This document shows, in pieces, positions 1-6,468 of a stretch of DNA of 11,606 bases (its first letter is position 1; each line of letters begins with the position of its first letter). A program made the position numbers and the translations under genes. The notes under the pieces are model-generated. The model was not told the origin of the DNA, ran no database searches, and was given only the letters and a program-made list of their open reading frames with translations. Origin of the DNA: Lachnospiraceae bacterium (GTDB taxonomy: Bacteria > Bacillota > Clostridia > Lachnospirales > Lachnospiraceae). Location: the NCBI GenBank assembly GCA_004552595.1, contig SFNX01000056.1, positions 1-11,606 on the forward strand. Reading direction: 5' to 3'.

Positions 1-2
1 TA

Positions 3-293
3 ATGTCCGGATTTGGAAAAGATGGAGAGAAAGGTTTTGACGGGGCTGTCACCACGCTGATGATGCAGCTATATCTTTGCAATTCTGATTTTAGAAAACG
101 CACGAATAAAAAGGGACAGGATTATGGCTGGAATGTAGCGTCATATTGTACTCCGGAGCATTTGTGGGGATATGATACAGTGACTGCTTCGTATAAGGAA
201 GATCCTAAAGTTTCTTGGGAAAGAATTGTAGAGCATATGCATGAGTTTTATCCGATTGCTACTGATAAGCAGATAAGGAAGGAACTGAAATGA
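3..293 (+). CDS. C-terminal part of an AlkZ-related (winged-helix glycosylase-like) protein, 5' partial
   Basis: The frame is open to the left edge of the window, so the visible Met is probably internal and the real start lies upstream. The 96 visible residues contain a GEKGFDGAVTTL segment, a KKGQDYGWNVASYCTPEHLW segment and a SWERI helix. From memory this pattern matches the C-terminal half of the AlkZ-related proteins common in Clostridia, which are distant relatives of winged-helix DNA glycosylases; I could not check this by search. No catalytic residue can be assigned in this part. It ends with TGA at 291-293 in an ATGA overlap with the next short ORF, preceded by AAGGAAGG at 275-282, so the two were probably translationally coupled. 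The existence of the gene is secure; the family name is moderate. Confidence 0.55.
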   Translation: MSGFGKDGEKGFDGAVTTLMMQLYLCNSDFRKRTNKKGQDYGWNVASYCTPEHLWGYDTVTASYKEDPKVSWERIVEHMHEFYPIATDKQIRKELK

Positions 294-394
294 ATATGAA
301 AAAAGTGCGTAGGATATTTCAAATAATCACTTTCGTATCGCTGGTGATTGGAGCATCTTTTATGGATACAGAATGCACCCGGAGGACGTCGTGA
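290..394 (+). CDS. Short hydrophobic ORF (34 aa), possibly the 5' piece of a frameshifted small membrane protein
   Basis: This ORF is too short for usual gene callers. Its ATG overlaps the stop of the upstream gene (ATGA), and AAGGAAGG at 275-282 is well placed as a ribosome binding site. The product begins MNMKKVRRIFQIITFVSLVI, a positively charged start followed by one membrane helix (about residues 9-24), then ends in an unnatural-looking MDTECTRRTS tail. In another frame, from 361 to the TAG at 424-426, the DNA reads YGYRMHPEDVVKYNIGYMVC followed by S, which looks more protein-like. I infer that one small membrane protein may have been split by a frameshift near 355-365. It could equally be a genuine micropeptide or chance. 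I recognise no family. Confidence 0.35.
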   Translation: MNMKKVRRIFQIITFVSLVIGASFMDTECTRRTS

Positions 395-456
395 AATACA
401 ATATAGGTTACATGGTATGCAGTTAGTTATAAGGAATAAAAATAATTTTCGAATAG
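395..456 (+). other. Gap before the endonuclease gene: remnant-like end, no convincing promoter
   Basis: The left part (to 426) is the end of the alternative frame described for the preceding short ORF. A TACAAT at 397-402 resembles a -10 box but has no usable -35 at 16-18 bp. The only purine-rich element before the next gene is AAGGAA at 431-436, about 20 bp from the ATG at 457, which is far for a ribosome binding site. No hairpin terminator is visible. Confidence 0.4.
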
Positions 457-1188
457 ATGAGAAAAATAATAATTAAAAAGAACGAATCCTACAAATTAAG
501 ATCAAGTGCTTTGGCATTGCTTGCACTGCTTGTTCTAATATTTCTTGCATCGCTATTTGGTAAATCATCTAAAGATCAATCAGGCGAAGCAACAGATATT
601 AAGATTCCTGATTATTCCGGCGCTCCTTTTGTAATAATCAATAATAATATTCCGTTTTTTGATGAGAACGATTATGCTAAGGAAACGTTTGAATCATACA
701 GTAAGCTTGATTCTCTTGGCAGATGTGGCGTCGCTTATGCAAATGTCAGCAGAGAATTGATGCCTACTGAAGAGAGGGGGAAAATCAGAGACATTAAGCC
801 ATCAGGATGGTGTCAGGCTAAGTATGAAGGGATTGTTGATTCGACTCCGCCATATTTATATAATCGCTGTCATCTGATCGCATATTGTCTGACTGCTGAG
901 AATGCCAATGAACAAAATCTGATTACCGGAACTCATTACATGAATGTTGAGGGGATGCTTCCCTTTGAAGAAGAAGTGGCAAGATATCTTGACAGAAATG
1001 ATAATCATGTGCTGTACAGAGTCACCCCGATATTTGAAGGAAATAATCTGGTAGCAAGCGGTGTACTTATGGAAGCATATTCCATAGAGGATAATGGATC
1101 AGGAATTTGTTTCTGCGTTTACTGTTACAATGTTCAGCCGGGTGTTACAATAGACTATAGGACGGGCAAAAACCGGAAAGAGGAGTAA
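457..1188 (+). CDS. Membrane-anchored DNA/RNA non-specific endonuclease (EndA/NUC-type, beta-beta-alpha-Me fold)
   Basis: Predicted to cleave DNA and/or RNA outside the cell while tethered by an N-terminal helix. Residues about 15-35 form one hydrophobic segment after a lysine-rich start (MRKIIIKKNE), giving an N-in, C-out topology. The catalytic motif is PPYLYNRCHLIAY at 131-143: the family DRGH motif appears as N136-R137-C138-H139, with H139 the expected general base. NEQNLITGT at 151-159 supplies the expected metal-binding Asn (N154 likely). HVLYRVTPIF (184-193), GVLMEAYSIED (202-212) and YNVQPGVTIDY (224-234) are further family blocks. The length of 243 aa is normal for EndA-like nucleases. 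Such enzymes serve in DNA uptake or nucleic-acid scavenging in other Firmicutes; no competence genes are visible here. The start is weakly supported because the nearest Shine-Dalgarno is about 20 bp away. Confidence 0.88.
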   Translation: MRKIIIKKNESYKLRSSALALLALLVLIFLASLFGKSSKDQSGEATDIKIPDYSGAPFVIINNNIPFFDENDYAKETFESYSKLDSLGRCGVAYANVSRELMPTEERGKIRDIKPSGWCQAKYEGIVDSTPPYLYNRCHLIAYCLTAENANEQNLITGTHYMNVEGMLPFEEEVARYLDRNDNHVLYRVTPIFEGNNLVASGVLMEAYSIEDNGSGICFCVYCYNVQPGVTIDYRTGKNRKEE

Positions 1189-1219
1189 AAGAACGGAAAT
1201 GACAGGAGGAAACATTAGT

Positions 1220-2005
1220 ATGAATGGAGCTGTATTATTGGGACTTATGGTCCCGTTTGTTGGAACTGCGCTTGGGGCTATGATGGTCGTATTTGTTAAA
1301 AGCGAGATGAATCATAATATGCAGAGGGCATTTACGGGTTTTGCGGCCGGAGTTATGGTCTCTGCTTCGTTTTTTAGTCTGCTGATTCCGGCAGTTTCTC
1401 AGGCGAGCGAGACAATGGGCAAGAAAGCGGTGATTCCAACGACAATAGGTTTTTGTTTTGGAATGTTGTTCCTTTTACTTATCGATACGATTACGCCGCA
1501 TATGCATCTTAACGAATCAGTTGAGGGCCCAAAAAGTAATCTTAAGAAAAACACAATGCTTGTGCTTGCGGTTGTGATTCATAATATTCCGGAGGGAATG
1601 GCTGTAGGAGTATTGTATGCAAGCTGGATGCAGGGAAATAAGCTTGTATCATTTACGGCAGCACTTTCACTTGCAATAGGTATTGCAATCCAGAATTTTC
1701 CGGAAGGTGCAATTATTTCGATGCCGCTTTATGCGAACGGAATGAGTAAGTCAAAGGCATGCTTGCAGGGAATACTGTCAGGTATCGTGGAACCGATAGC
1801 AGGGTTTATTACTATTATTCTTGCATCATTTATCATTCCGCTTATGCCTGCTTTATTAAGCTTTGCAGCCGGTGCGATGATATATGTTGTTGTTGAAGAG
1901 CTTGTGCCGGATATGGCTGAAGGAGAGCATTCCAATATTGCAACGATTTGCTTTATGATTGGATTTGCAGCCATGATGGTACTTGATATAGCACTCGGCG
2001 GCTGA
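1220..2005 (+). CDS. ZIP-family divalent metal transporter (zinc/iron permease)
   Basis: A polytopic membrane protein of 261 aa expected to bring divalent metal (Zn2+, Fe2+ or Mn2+) into the cytoplasm. I chose the ATG at 1220 rather than 1199 because AGGAGG at 1204-1209 lies 10 bp before it. About eight hydrophobic segments are seen. The two metal-site helices carry the signatures HNIPEG (121-126, TM4) and QNFPEG (158-163, TM5), and an EELVPD motif follows at 226-231. The loop before TM4 has only a small His motif (HMH, 94-96), less than in many ZIPs. This places it in the GufA/ZupT-like bacterial branch; the metal cannot be told from sequence. It is 31 bp after the nuclease and 17 bp before an aldolase of a metal-dependent class, so import and use of metal may be linked (inference). 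Confidence 0.92.
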   Translation: MNGAVLLGLMVPFVGTALGAMMVVFVKSEMNHNMQRAFTGFAAGVMVSASFFSLLIPAVSQASETMGKKAVIPTTIGFCFGMLFLLLIDTITPHMHLNESVEGPKSNLKKNTMLVLAVVIHNIPEGMAVGVLYASWMQGNKLVSFTAALSLAIGIAIQNFPEGAIISMPLYANGMSKSKACLQGILSGIVEPIAGFITIILASFIIPLMPALLSFAAGAMIYVVVEELVPDMAEGEHSNIATICFMIGFAAMMVLDIALGG

Positions 2006-2022
2006 TTATTAGGAGGTTGAAA

Positions 2023-2892
2023 ATGTTAGTTACATTAAAGGAAATTCTTGAAATAGCAGAGGAGAAAAAGATTGCAATCGGTGCATTCAATGCTTCGGGA
2101 CTTGAAGCAATTGAGGCTGAGCTTAAGGCGGCAGAAGAACTCAATCTTCCGATTATAATTCAGTTCGCGCAGTGCCACGAGCCATGGATTCCGCTTTCAA
2201 CAATCGGCCCTATTATTATTGATATGGCTAAAAAAGCGTCTGTACCGGTATGTGCACATTTAGACCACGGCGAGACGCTTGAATATCTCGAGCAGGCTTT
2301 AAATATCGGATTTACCGGAATTATGTATGACGGTTCGACTCTTTCTTATGAAGAAAACATGAAGAATACTAAGAAAGCCGTTGAAATGGCAAGGAAGTTT
2401 GGAGCTTCAGTAGAAGCCGAGCTTGGCTCAATGGGTAAAAGAGAGTCGGGTTTAGGCGACAGCGGAGCAGGCGCAGAAGACGACACTAAGATTTACACTG
2501 ACCCTGAACAGGCTGCAGCATTTGTTAATGATACGGGAATTGATGCACTTGCATGTTCGTTTGGAACAACACACGGAATTTATCTTAGCAAGCCACGTCT
2601 TGATTTTGACGTAGTTAAAAACGTCAGGGCAAAGTGCAACAACATACCTGTAGTTATGCATGGCGGCTCCGGCGTTTCAAAAGAAGATTATATAAAGGCT
2701 GTTGAAGCCGGCGTACGTAAAATCAACTACTTTACATATATGGATAAGGCGGGAGGACAGGGTGCTCTTGAATACATCAATTCATTAAAGGACGGTGAGC
2801 CTGTATTCTTCTCCTCAATATTTATGAGTGCAAGAGAAGCAATGAGTGAAAACGTTAAAGGTGCAATGAAAGTATTTGCAAGAATGGATTAA
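2023..2892 (+). CDS. Class II (metal-dependent) ketose-bisphosphate aldolase, FbaA/GatY/KbaY family
   Basis: A 289-aa cytoplasmic TIM-barrel aldolase that reversibly splits a ketose phosphate to dihydroxyacetone phosphate plus an aldehyde. The ATG at 2023 is preferred over TTG 2017, since AGGAGG (2011-2016) sits 6 bp before it. Expected catalytic and metal residues are visible: D81-H82 in HLDHG, E133 in VEAELGSMG, H184 in GTTHGIY and H213 in VMHGGSG. The phosphate-binding segment near 232-240 reads RKINYFTYM rather than the classical NINTD-type sequence. It therefore belongs to a side branch of the family, and glycolytic fructose-1,6-bisphosphate need not be the substrate. A sugar kinase follows 3 bp later, suggesting that the pair phosphorylates and cleaves one dietary sugar. 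Specificity is unknown: fructose, tagatose or another ketose phosphate are all possible. Confidence 0.92.
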   Translation: MLVTLKEILEIAEEKKIAIGAFNASGLEAIEAELKAAEELNLPIIIQFAQCHEPWIPLSTIGPIIIDMAKKASVPVCAHLDHGETLEYLEQALNIGFTGIMYDGSTLSYEENMKNTKKAVEMARKFGASVEAELGSMGKRESGLGDSGAGAEDDTKIYTDPEQAAAFVNDTGIDALACSFGTTHGIYLSKPRLDFDVVKNVRAKCNNIPVVMHGGSGVSKEDYIKAVEAGVRKINYFTYMDKAGGQGALEYINSLKDGEPVFFSSIFMSAREAMSENVKGAMKVFARMD

Positions 2893-2895
2893 TTT

Positions 2896-4413
2896 ATGAA
2901 AATTGCGGGACTTGATATTGGGACAACAGGCTGTAAATGCACTGTTTTTGATGAAACGGGTTGTGAGCTTGACAAGGCATACTGTAACTATCCCATAAAA
3001 CGAAAGACGGGAAGTCATGAAATCGACGCTAAGGCACTGCTTGAAAGCGTTTATTTGGTTATAGGTAAAATGAGCGCGCTCTATCCTGACATTGCCGGCA
3101 TTGGAGTTACAAGCTTTGGCGAAACTTTTGTAATGCTTGATGAAAATGACGAGCCATTAGCACCTGCAATGCTCTACACAGATCCAAGAGGCGATAAGGA
3201 GTGCAGAGAATTAGTCGATAAGCTTGGTCTTAAGCACATCGCTGAAATAACGGGTGTCACAGCACATGAAATGTACGGCCTTCCTAAAATCATGTGGCAA
3301 AAGCGCAATAATCCTGACATCTTTAAGAGGGTTAAGCGCATCCTTCAGATGGAAGACTACGTAGTTTACTCACTTACAGGAAATGCGGTTATTGACTATT
3401 CCCTGGCGACTCGTTTTATGGCATTTGATATTTCAACTCTTGATTTCTCTGATGAGCTTTTATCAGCCGCCGGTATTGATAGATCATTATTTTCAAAGCC
3501 TGTCCCTACAGGAACTAACGCAGGTAAAATAAGACCTCAGGTCTCACAGGAGCTTGGCCTTAGTAAAGACTGTCAAATCATTGCGATAAGCCAGGACCAG
3601 GTTGCAGCAGCGATAGGCGCGGGTGCATTTTCACCGGATATAGCTGTTGACGGAGCAGGTACAGTCCAGTGCTTAACTCCGGTATTTGACGGGATTCCTG
3701 ATATTGATAAGATGATGCCCGGAAAGTATGTCATCGTTCCGTATATCTTTAAGGATAAGTATGTGACCTACGCTTTTTCATATACAGGCGGTGCGCTGAT
3801 TCAGTGGGCAACCGATTCACTTGCAAAGGACGAGAAATTTAAGGCTAAGGAGCAGGGCATCTTAGTAAATGAATATCTTGAAAACGAGTACAATTCGAAA
3901 CGTATTGCGGATTTACTTGACACAGACGGCCCGTCGGGAATGCTTGTATTGCCGCATTTTGCAGGCGCTGCAACTCCGTATATGGATACAGGTTCTAAGG
4001 GTGCAATCGTAGGACTTACGCTTGATTCATCAGTCGCCGAGATTTATCGTGGCTGCATGGAGGGCGTATGCTATGAAATGTACATTAATTATAGAAATGT
4101 TGTCGCCGCAGGCGCCAAAATAAAAAGATTACACGCTACCGGCGGAGGTGCGCATTCCACTACCTGGATGCAAATGAAAGCTGACGTTTTAGGCGTGCCG
4201 ATTAGTGCGCTTTCTACAGTCGATGCAGGAACCGTTGGCTCCGCAATGATGACAGGAATTGCGCTTTCATGCTTTTCTGATATTGAGGATGCCGCTAATC
4301 ATATGATAAAGGTGAAGCAAATTTATGAGCCGCGAAAGCATTATCATACAGAGTACATGGAAGTGTTCTCGCGCTATGAAAATCTTTACAATGCACTTAG
4401 ACCGCTTGTGTAG
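2896..4413 (+). CDS. FGGY-family carbohydrate kinase (xylulokinase-like)
   Basis: ATP-dependent sugar kinase of 505 aa, full length for the family, with the ASKHA two-domain fold. Visible motifs: the phosphate-1 loop GLDIGTTGCKCTVFD (5-19); the catalytic Asp D234 in ISQDQVAAAIGAG (231-243), replacing the usual GxxDQ context; the phosphate-2 region DGAGTVQCL (252-260); and the adenosine motif ATGGGAHSTTWMQMKAD (414-430), followed by DAGTVGSAM (443-451). It starts 3 bp after the aldolase stop with only a poor Shine-Dalgarno (AATGGA at 2883-2888), so translation is probably coupled. Family members phosphorylate xylulose, ribulose, gluconate, rhamnulose and others; the sequence does not decide which. 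Together with the aldolase it suggests a short ketose catabolic route. No transporter for the sugar is visible in the window. Confidence 0.92.
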   Translation: MKIAGLDIGTTGCKCTVFDETGCELDKAYCNYPIKRKTGSHEIDAKALLESVYLVIGKMSALYPDIAGIGVTSFGETFVMLDENDEPLAPAMLYTDPRGDKECRELVDKLGLKHIAEITGVTAHEMYGLPKIMWQKRNNPDIFKRVKRILQMEDYVVYSLTGNAVIDYSLATRFMAFDISTLDFSDELLSAAGIDRSLFSKPVPTGTNAGKIRPQVSQELGLSKDCQIIAISQDQVAAAIGAGAFSPDIAVDGAGTVQCLTPVFDGIPDIDKMMPGKYVIVPYIFKDKYVTYAFSYTGGALIQWATDSLAKDEKFKAKEQGILVNEYLENEYNSKRIADLLDTDGPSGMLVLPHFAGAATPYMDTGSKGAIVGLTLDSSVAEIYRGCMEGVCYEMYINYRNVVAAGAKIKRLHATGGGAHSTTWMQMKADVLGVPISALSTVDAGTVGSAMMTGIALSCFSDIEDAANHMIKVKQIYEPRKHYHTEYMEVFSRYENLYNALRPLV

Positions 4414-4484
4414 GGATTAATATAAAGAGATATAAGGGATGACGGATTTATGGAAATTGATATTTGTTTTCCTATTAAGAGTTT
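4414..4484 (+). other. Junction between kinase and UvrA fragment; contains a 12-codon ORF
   Basis: This short gap holds no hairpin terminator. An ATG at 4450 after ATAAGGGATGACGG starts a 12-codon ORF whose TGA (4486-4488) overlaps the ATG of the UvrA fragment, an arrangement that could couple translation. UvrA similarity ends inside this gap, just before GAG TTT ATG, so it marks the truncation point. Confidence 0.4.
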
Positions 4485-4772
4485 ATGAAACAGGACACAA
4501 TGGACAATATTTACATTCTTGATGAGCCTACAACAGGACTTCACGCAGCAGACATTGAAAAAGTCATATCAATACTCGAATCGATTGTAGATAAAGGTAA
4601 TACCGTAATTATCATCGAGCATAATACAGATGTTATGAAGCTGGCGGATTACATTATTGATATCGGACCTGACGGTGGTACTAAGGGCGGCGAAGTAGTA
4701 TTTATGGGTACGCCTAAGCAGATGATTGAAAGCGCAGACACAATCACTGCAAAATACCTGCGAAAAGAATAG
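4485..4772 (+). pseudogene. Orphan C-terminal fragment of a UvrA-family ABC ATPase
   Basis: The 95-aa ORF equals only the extreme C-terminal part of a UvrA-type protein (full proteins are about 800-950 aa). It has the Walker B and following segment NIYILDEPTTGLH (8-20), the H-loop VIIIEHN (41-47), and the UvrA tail ADYIIDIGPDGGTKGGEVV (53-71) with GTPKQM (75-80). The Walker A loop, LSGGE signature and zinc fingers are all absent. Family-like residues (Glu-Phe) extend two codons upstream of the ATG and then hit an in-frame TAA at 4476-4478, so the break is sharp. It cannot act alone as an excision-repair ATPase. It is most simply a truncation remnant, yet the frame is undamaged for 96 codons, so the truncation is recent or the piece is kept for some reason. 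No strong ribosome binding site precedes it. Confidence 0.8.
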
Positions 4773-4795
4773 ATATAATAATAGGAGGGAAGAAA

Positions 4796-5299
4796 ATGAG
4801 CTTTGAGCAGTTTGAATTTAGAACGATACTAAAAAGTGAGGCGGAACAGGCTGTCACAATTGAACATATCTGCTTTCCGCCAAATGAAGCATGTTCAAGA
4901 CAGGCAATGCTTACAAGAATTGAGAACGCATCAGAACAGTTTCTTGTAGCAGTTGATAAGACGACAGGAAAGCTTGCAGGATTTATTAACGGATTATCTA
5001 CATACGAAGATAAGTTTAGAGATGAGTTTTTCACTGATATAAGCTTATATGATCCTAAAGGAGAGAATGTAATGATTCTTGGGCTTGATGTATTGCCTGA
5101 ATACAGAAACAGAGGGCTTGCACGAGAAATTGTCCGTAATTTCAGTATCATGGAAAAGGAGAAAGGTCGAAAAACGCTTATTCTGACATGCCTTGATGAA
5201 AAGGTTAAGATGTATGAGAAGCTTGGATTTAGTGATAAGGGAATGGCTGACTCAACATGGGGCGGTGAAGAATGGCATGAAATGACATATTCGCTGTAA
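4796..5299 (+). CDS. GNAT-family N-acetyltransferase
   Basis: A 167-aa cytoplasmic acetyltransferase predicted to move an acetyl group from acetyl-CoA to an amine; the substrate is unknown. The acetyl-CoA pyrophosphate-binding motif A is clear: the beta strand ILGLDVLP (94-101) followed by EYRNRGLAREIV (102-113), matching the Q/RxxGxG/A pattern as RNRGLA. The C-terminal KMYEKLGF (138-145) is the typical motif B region with Tyr140 placed as the usual general acid. Family length is normal. AGGAGG at 4783-4788 lies 7 bp before the ATG. It follows the UvrA remnant by 23 bp, and no separate promoter is convincing, so it may be read from upstream. No clear terminator follows before the operator region at 5320. 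Confidence 0.9.
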   Translation: MSFEQFEFRTILKSEAEQAVTIEHICFPPNEACSRQAMLTRIENASEQFLVAVDKTTGKLAGFINGLSTYEDKFRDEFFTDISLYDPKGENVMILGLDVLPEYRNRGLAREIVRNFSIMEKEKGRKTLILTCLDEKVKMYEKLGFSDKGMADSTWGGEEWHEMTYSL

Positions 5300-5319
5300 T
5301 TTGTAAATTAAATATTTTT

Positions 5320-5380
5320 TGTAAAGCTAGCTTGACATGGGTTATACCGGGTGGTATTATGATGTCAAGCTAGCTTTACA
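5320..5380 (+). repeat. Perfect 19-bp inverted repeat: two palindromic operator copies flanking a promoter
   Basis: The left arm at 5320-5338 is TGTAAAGCTAGCTTGACAT. The right arm at 5362-5380 is its exact reverse complement, separated by 23 bp. Each arm is itself nearly symmetric: GT(A/C)AAGCTAGCTT(G/T)AC at 5321-5336 and 5364-5379, with a perfect 10-bp core AAGCTAGCTT. Copy-to-copy distance is 43 bp, about four helical turns. The left copy covers the -35 box and the right copy lies over the expected transcription start, so binding should block the promoter. The likely binder is the Xre protein encoded immediately downstream (autoregulation), which is inference from position. Confidence 0.9.
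5332..5360 (+). promoter_or_regulatory. Strong sigma-A promoter for the Xre/membrane protein operon
   Basis: TTGACA at 5332-5337 is a perfect -35. TATTAT at 5355-5360 is a 5/6 -10 box, with the ideal 17-bp spacer. Transcription should start near 5367, inside the right operator copy, about 30 bp before the Xre ATG. A near-consensus promoter of this strength with operators on both sides fits a tightly repressed or self-limiting gene. Confidence 0.85.
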
Positions 5381-5395
5381 TTTGTGGAGGTTTAT

Positions 5396-5596
5396 ATGAA
5401 TAACAGAATAGAAGAAATCAGAAATGCCAAGGGTATTAAGCAGGAAGAGCTGTCTAAAATGCTTGGCGTCTCAAGACAGACAATCAGTTCGCTTGAAAAC
5501 GGACGATATAATCCTTCTATCATACTGGCATTCAAAATAGCGAAGCTTTTTGATATGGCGATAGAAGAAATCTTTATTTACGAGGAGGAAGAATAA
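5396..5596 (+). CDS. Small Xre-type helix-turn-helix transcriptional regulator
   Basis: A 66-aa protein that is almost entirely one HTH_3/Xre DNA-binding domain. Residues 5-60 hold the five-helix fold, with KQEELSKMLGVS (15-26) as helix 2 and turn, and SRQTISSLENG (26-36) as the recognition helix, followed by the typical RYNPSIILAFKIAKLF (37-52). It has an acidic tail (EEEE) and no sensor domain. The ATG at 5396 is chosen because TGGAGG (5385-5390) lies 5 bp upstream; an in-frame GTG at 5384 would include that site. It presumably binds as a dimer to the palindromes at 5321-5336 and 5364-5379 and represses its own operon. The membrane protein gene follows directly after its stop, a pairing often seen for this regulator type in Firmicutes. 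Confidence 0.92.
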   Translation: MNNRIEEIRNAKGIKQEELSKMLGVSRQTISSLENGRYNPSIILAFKIAKLFDMAIEEIFIYEEEE

Positions 5597-6004
5597 ATGT
5601 ATTACAACAAAAGAAAACTTATTATCAGCAGTATGTGGATAGTATTAGGTATTGTTTTTATCGTTTTGGATATTATGGGAATTGCTACTGATTCGGCATT
5701 CACGGCAATCGGTGCTGCATGGATTGTAGTAGGAGCACTTCAGATTTATAAAAATATCAAATACCATACAAATGAAGACTACAAGGAACAGATTGACATT
5801 GCATGCTCTGACGAGAGAAATAAATTTATAAGAATGAAGGCGTGGTCATATGCAGGATATATTTTCGTACTTGGTTCTGCAGTTGTAAGTATTGTTTTAT
5901 TCTTATCGGGAATTACAGTATATGCTCAGATTCTTTCATACTGTATGTGCTCAATACTTGTTGTTTACTATATTGCGTACCTTTATCTTCAGAAGAAATG
6001 CTAG
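5597..6004 (+). CDS. Four-helix membrane protein, partner of the Xre regulator, function unknown
   Basis: A 135-aa integral membrane protein of no family I recognise with certainty. Four hydrophobic segments are visible at about residues 9-28, 33-51, 83-105 and 108-131. The second and third are separated by a hydrophilic loop containing YHTNEDYKEQIDIACSDERN (56-75). The ATG begins right after the TAA of the Xre gene, with GAGGAGGAAG (5582-5591) as a strong ribosome binding site inside the Xre coding end, so the two are surely cotranscribed. Small Xre genes of this kind are often paired with membrane proteins of uncharacterised families; the membrane partner may sense envelope state or modulate the regulator, but this is conjecture. 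Confidence 0.85.
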   Translation: MYYNKRKLIISSMWIVLGIVFIVLDIMGIATDSAFTAIGAAWIVVGALQIYKNIKYHTNEDYKEQIDIACSDERNKFIRMKAWSYAGYIFVLGSAVVSIVLFLSGITVYAQILSYCMCSILVVYYIAYLYLQKKC

Positions 6005-6039
6005 GAAAAGCAGAATATGTGTTACGGGCAATTGTTAAT

Positions 6040-6068
6040 TTGCAGATTATTTTTAAATAGAGTACAAT
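6040..6068 (+). promoter_or_regulatory. Candidate sigma-A promoter for the membrane protein pair
   Basis: TTGCAG at 6040-6045 (half matching) and TACAAT at 6063-6068 (5/6) are separated by 17 bp. They lie 29 bp before the ATG at 6097, in the 92-bp gap after the Xre operon. A start near 6075 would leave a leader just long enough for the AAAGGA ribosome site at 6082-6087. Confidence 0.5.
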
Positions 6069-6096
6069 ATTAAGCAAAAAGAAAGGATATTTTTTT

Positions 6097-6468
6097 ATGG
6101 CTTGTTTTGTAATTCCTGCAACCGAGGCTATCATTACAACGGTTGCTGCTAAGATAATTGAAAAGAAAGAAATGGCAGCAGATAACTCAGAGCTTACAGT
6201 AGTAAACAAGGAACTGTTTTCTACAAAATTAAAGAGACTTAACAAAATGCTCTGGGGCGGTTCTGCACTCCTTGCATTTGAGCACTTATGGCATGGTGAG
6301 ATTCAGCCGTTTTTCCCGTTCCTTACTGCGGCAGCTAATGAATCGGACGCAGTCAATATGCTTCATGAAATGTCTACTGTCGGAGTTACAATGGCTTTGC
6401 TTGTAACTATAGTATGGGGAATTTCTAATGTAGTTATTGCAAGAAATACTAAGGAGGAGAAGGCTTAA
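6097..6468 (+). CDS. Uncharacterised membrane protein, first of a two-gene pair
   Basis: A 123-aa protein with no function I can assign; it resembles a hypothetical protein I recall from several Clostridia. Hydrophobic stretches lie at about residues 3-20, 51-65 and 94-115. The most distinctive part is KMLWGGSALLAFEHLWHGEI (50-69), followed by QPFFPFLTAA (70-79) and a HEMSTVGVTM segment (90-99). The His-rich FEHLWHGE patch and H90 sit near helix ends and could bind a metal or heme, which is speculation. AAAGGA at 6082-6087 is the ribosome site. Its TAA overlaps the next start (TAATG), and AAGGAGG for that gene is inside its 3' end, so both products are made together and probably form a complex. 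Confidence 0.8.
   Translation: MACFVIPATEAIITTVAAKIIEKKEMAADNSELTVVNKELFSTKLKRLNKMLWGGSALLAFEHLWHGEIQPFFPFLTAAANESDAVNMLHEMSTVGVTMALLVTIVWGISNVVIARNTKEEKA

Noticed and set aside
397..402. TACAAT as -10 box for the endonuclease gene
   Set aside because: The matching -35 position (TGCACC) is poor, and it lies in the apparent remnant of a coding frame.
4450..4488. 12-codon ORF as a regulatory leader peptide
   Set aside because: It has no run of a single regulatory codon and no attenuator hairpin; it is more likely debris at the truncation point.
4770..4796. TATAAT at 4774-4779 as a promoter for the GNAT gene
   Set aside because: There is no -35 at a usable distance, and the start would fall on the ribosome binding site.
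5320..5380. Long inverted repeat read as a rho-independent terminator for the GNAT gene
   Set aside because: No T-run follows the right arm on either strand, and the promoter elements lie inside the repeat, so an operator explains it better.
5842..6245. ORFs overlapping the end of the Xre partner and the next gene on both strands
   Set aside because: They have no ribosome binding sites and conflict with two well-supported genes.
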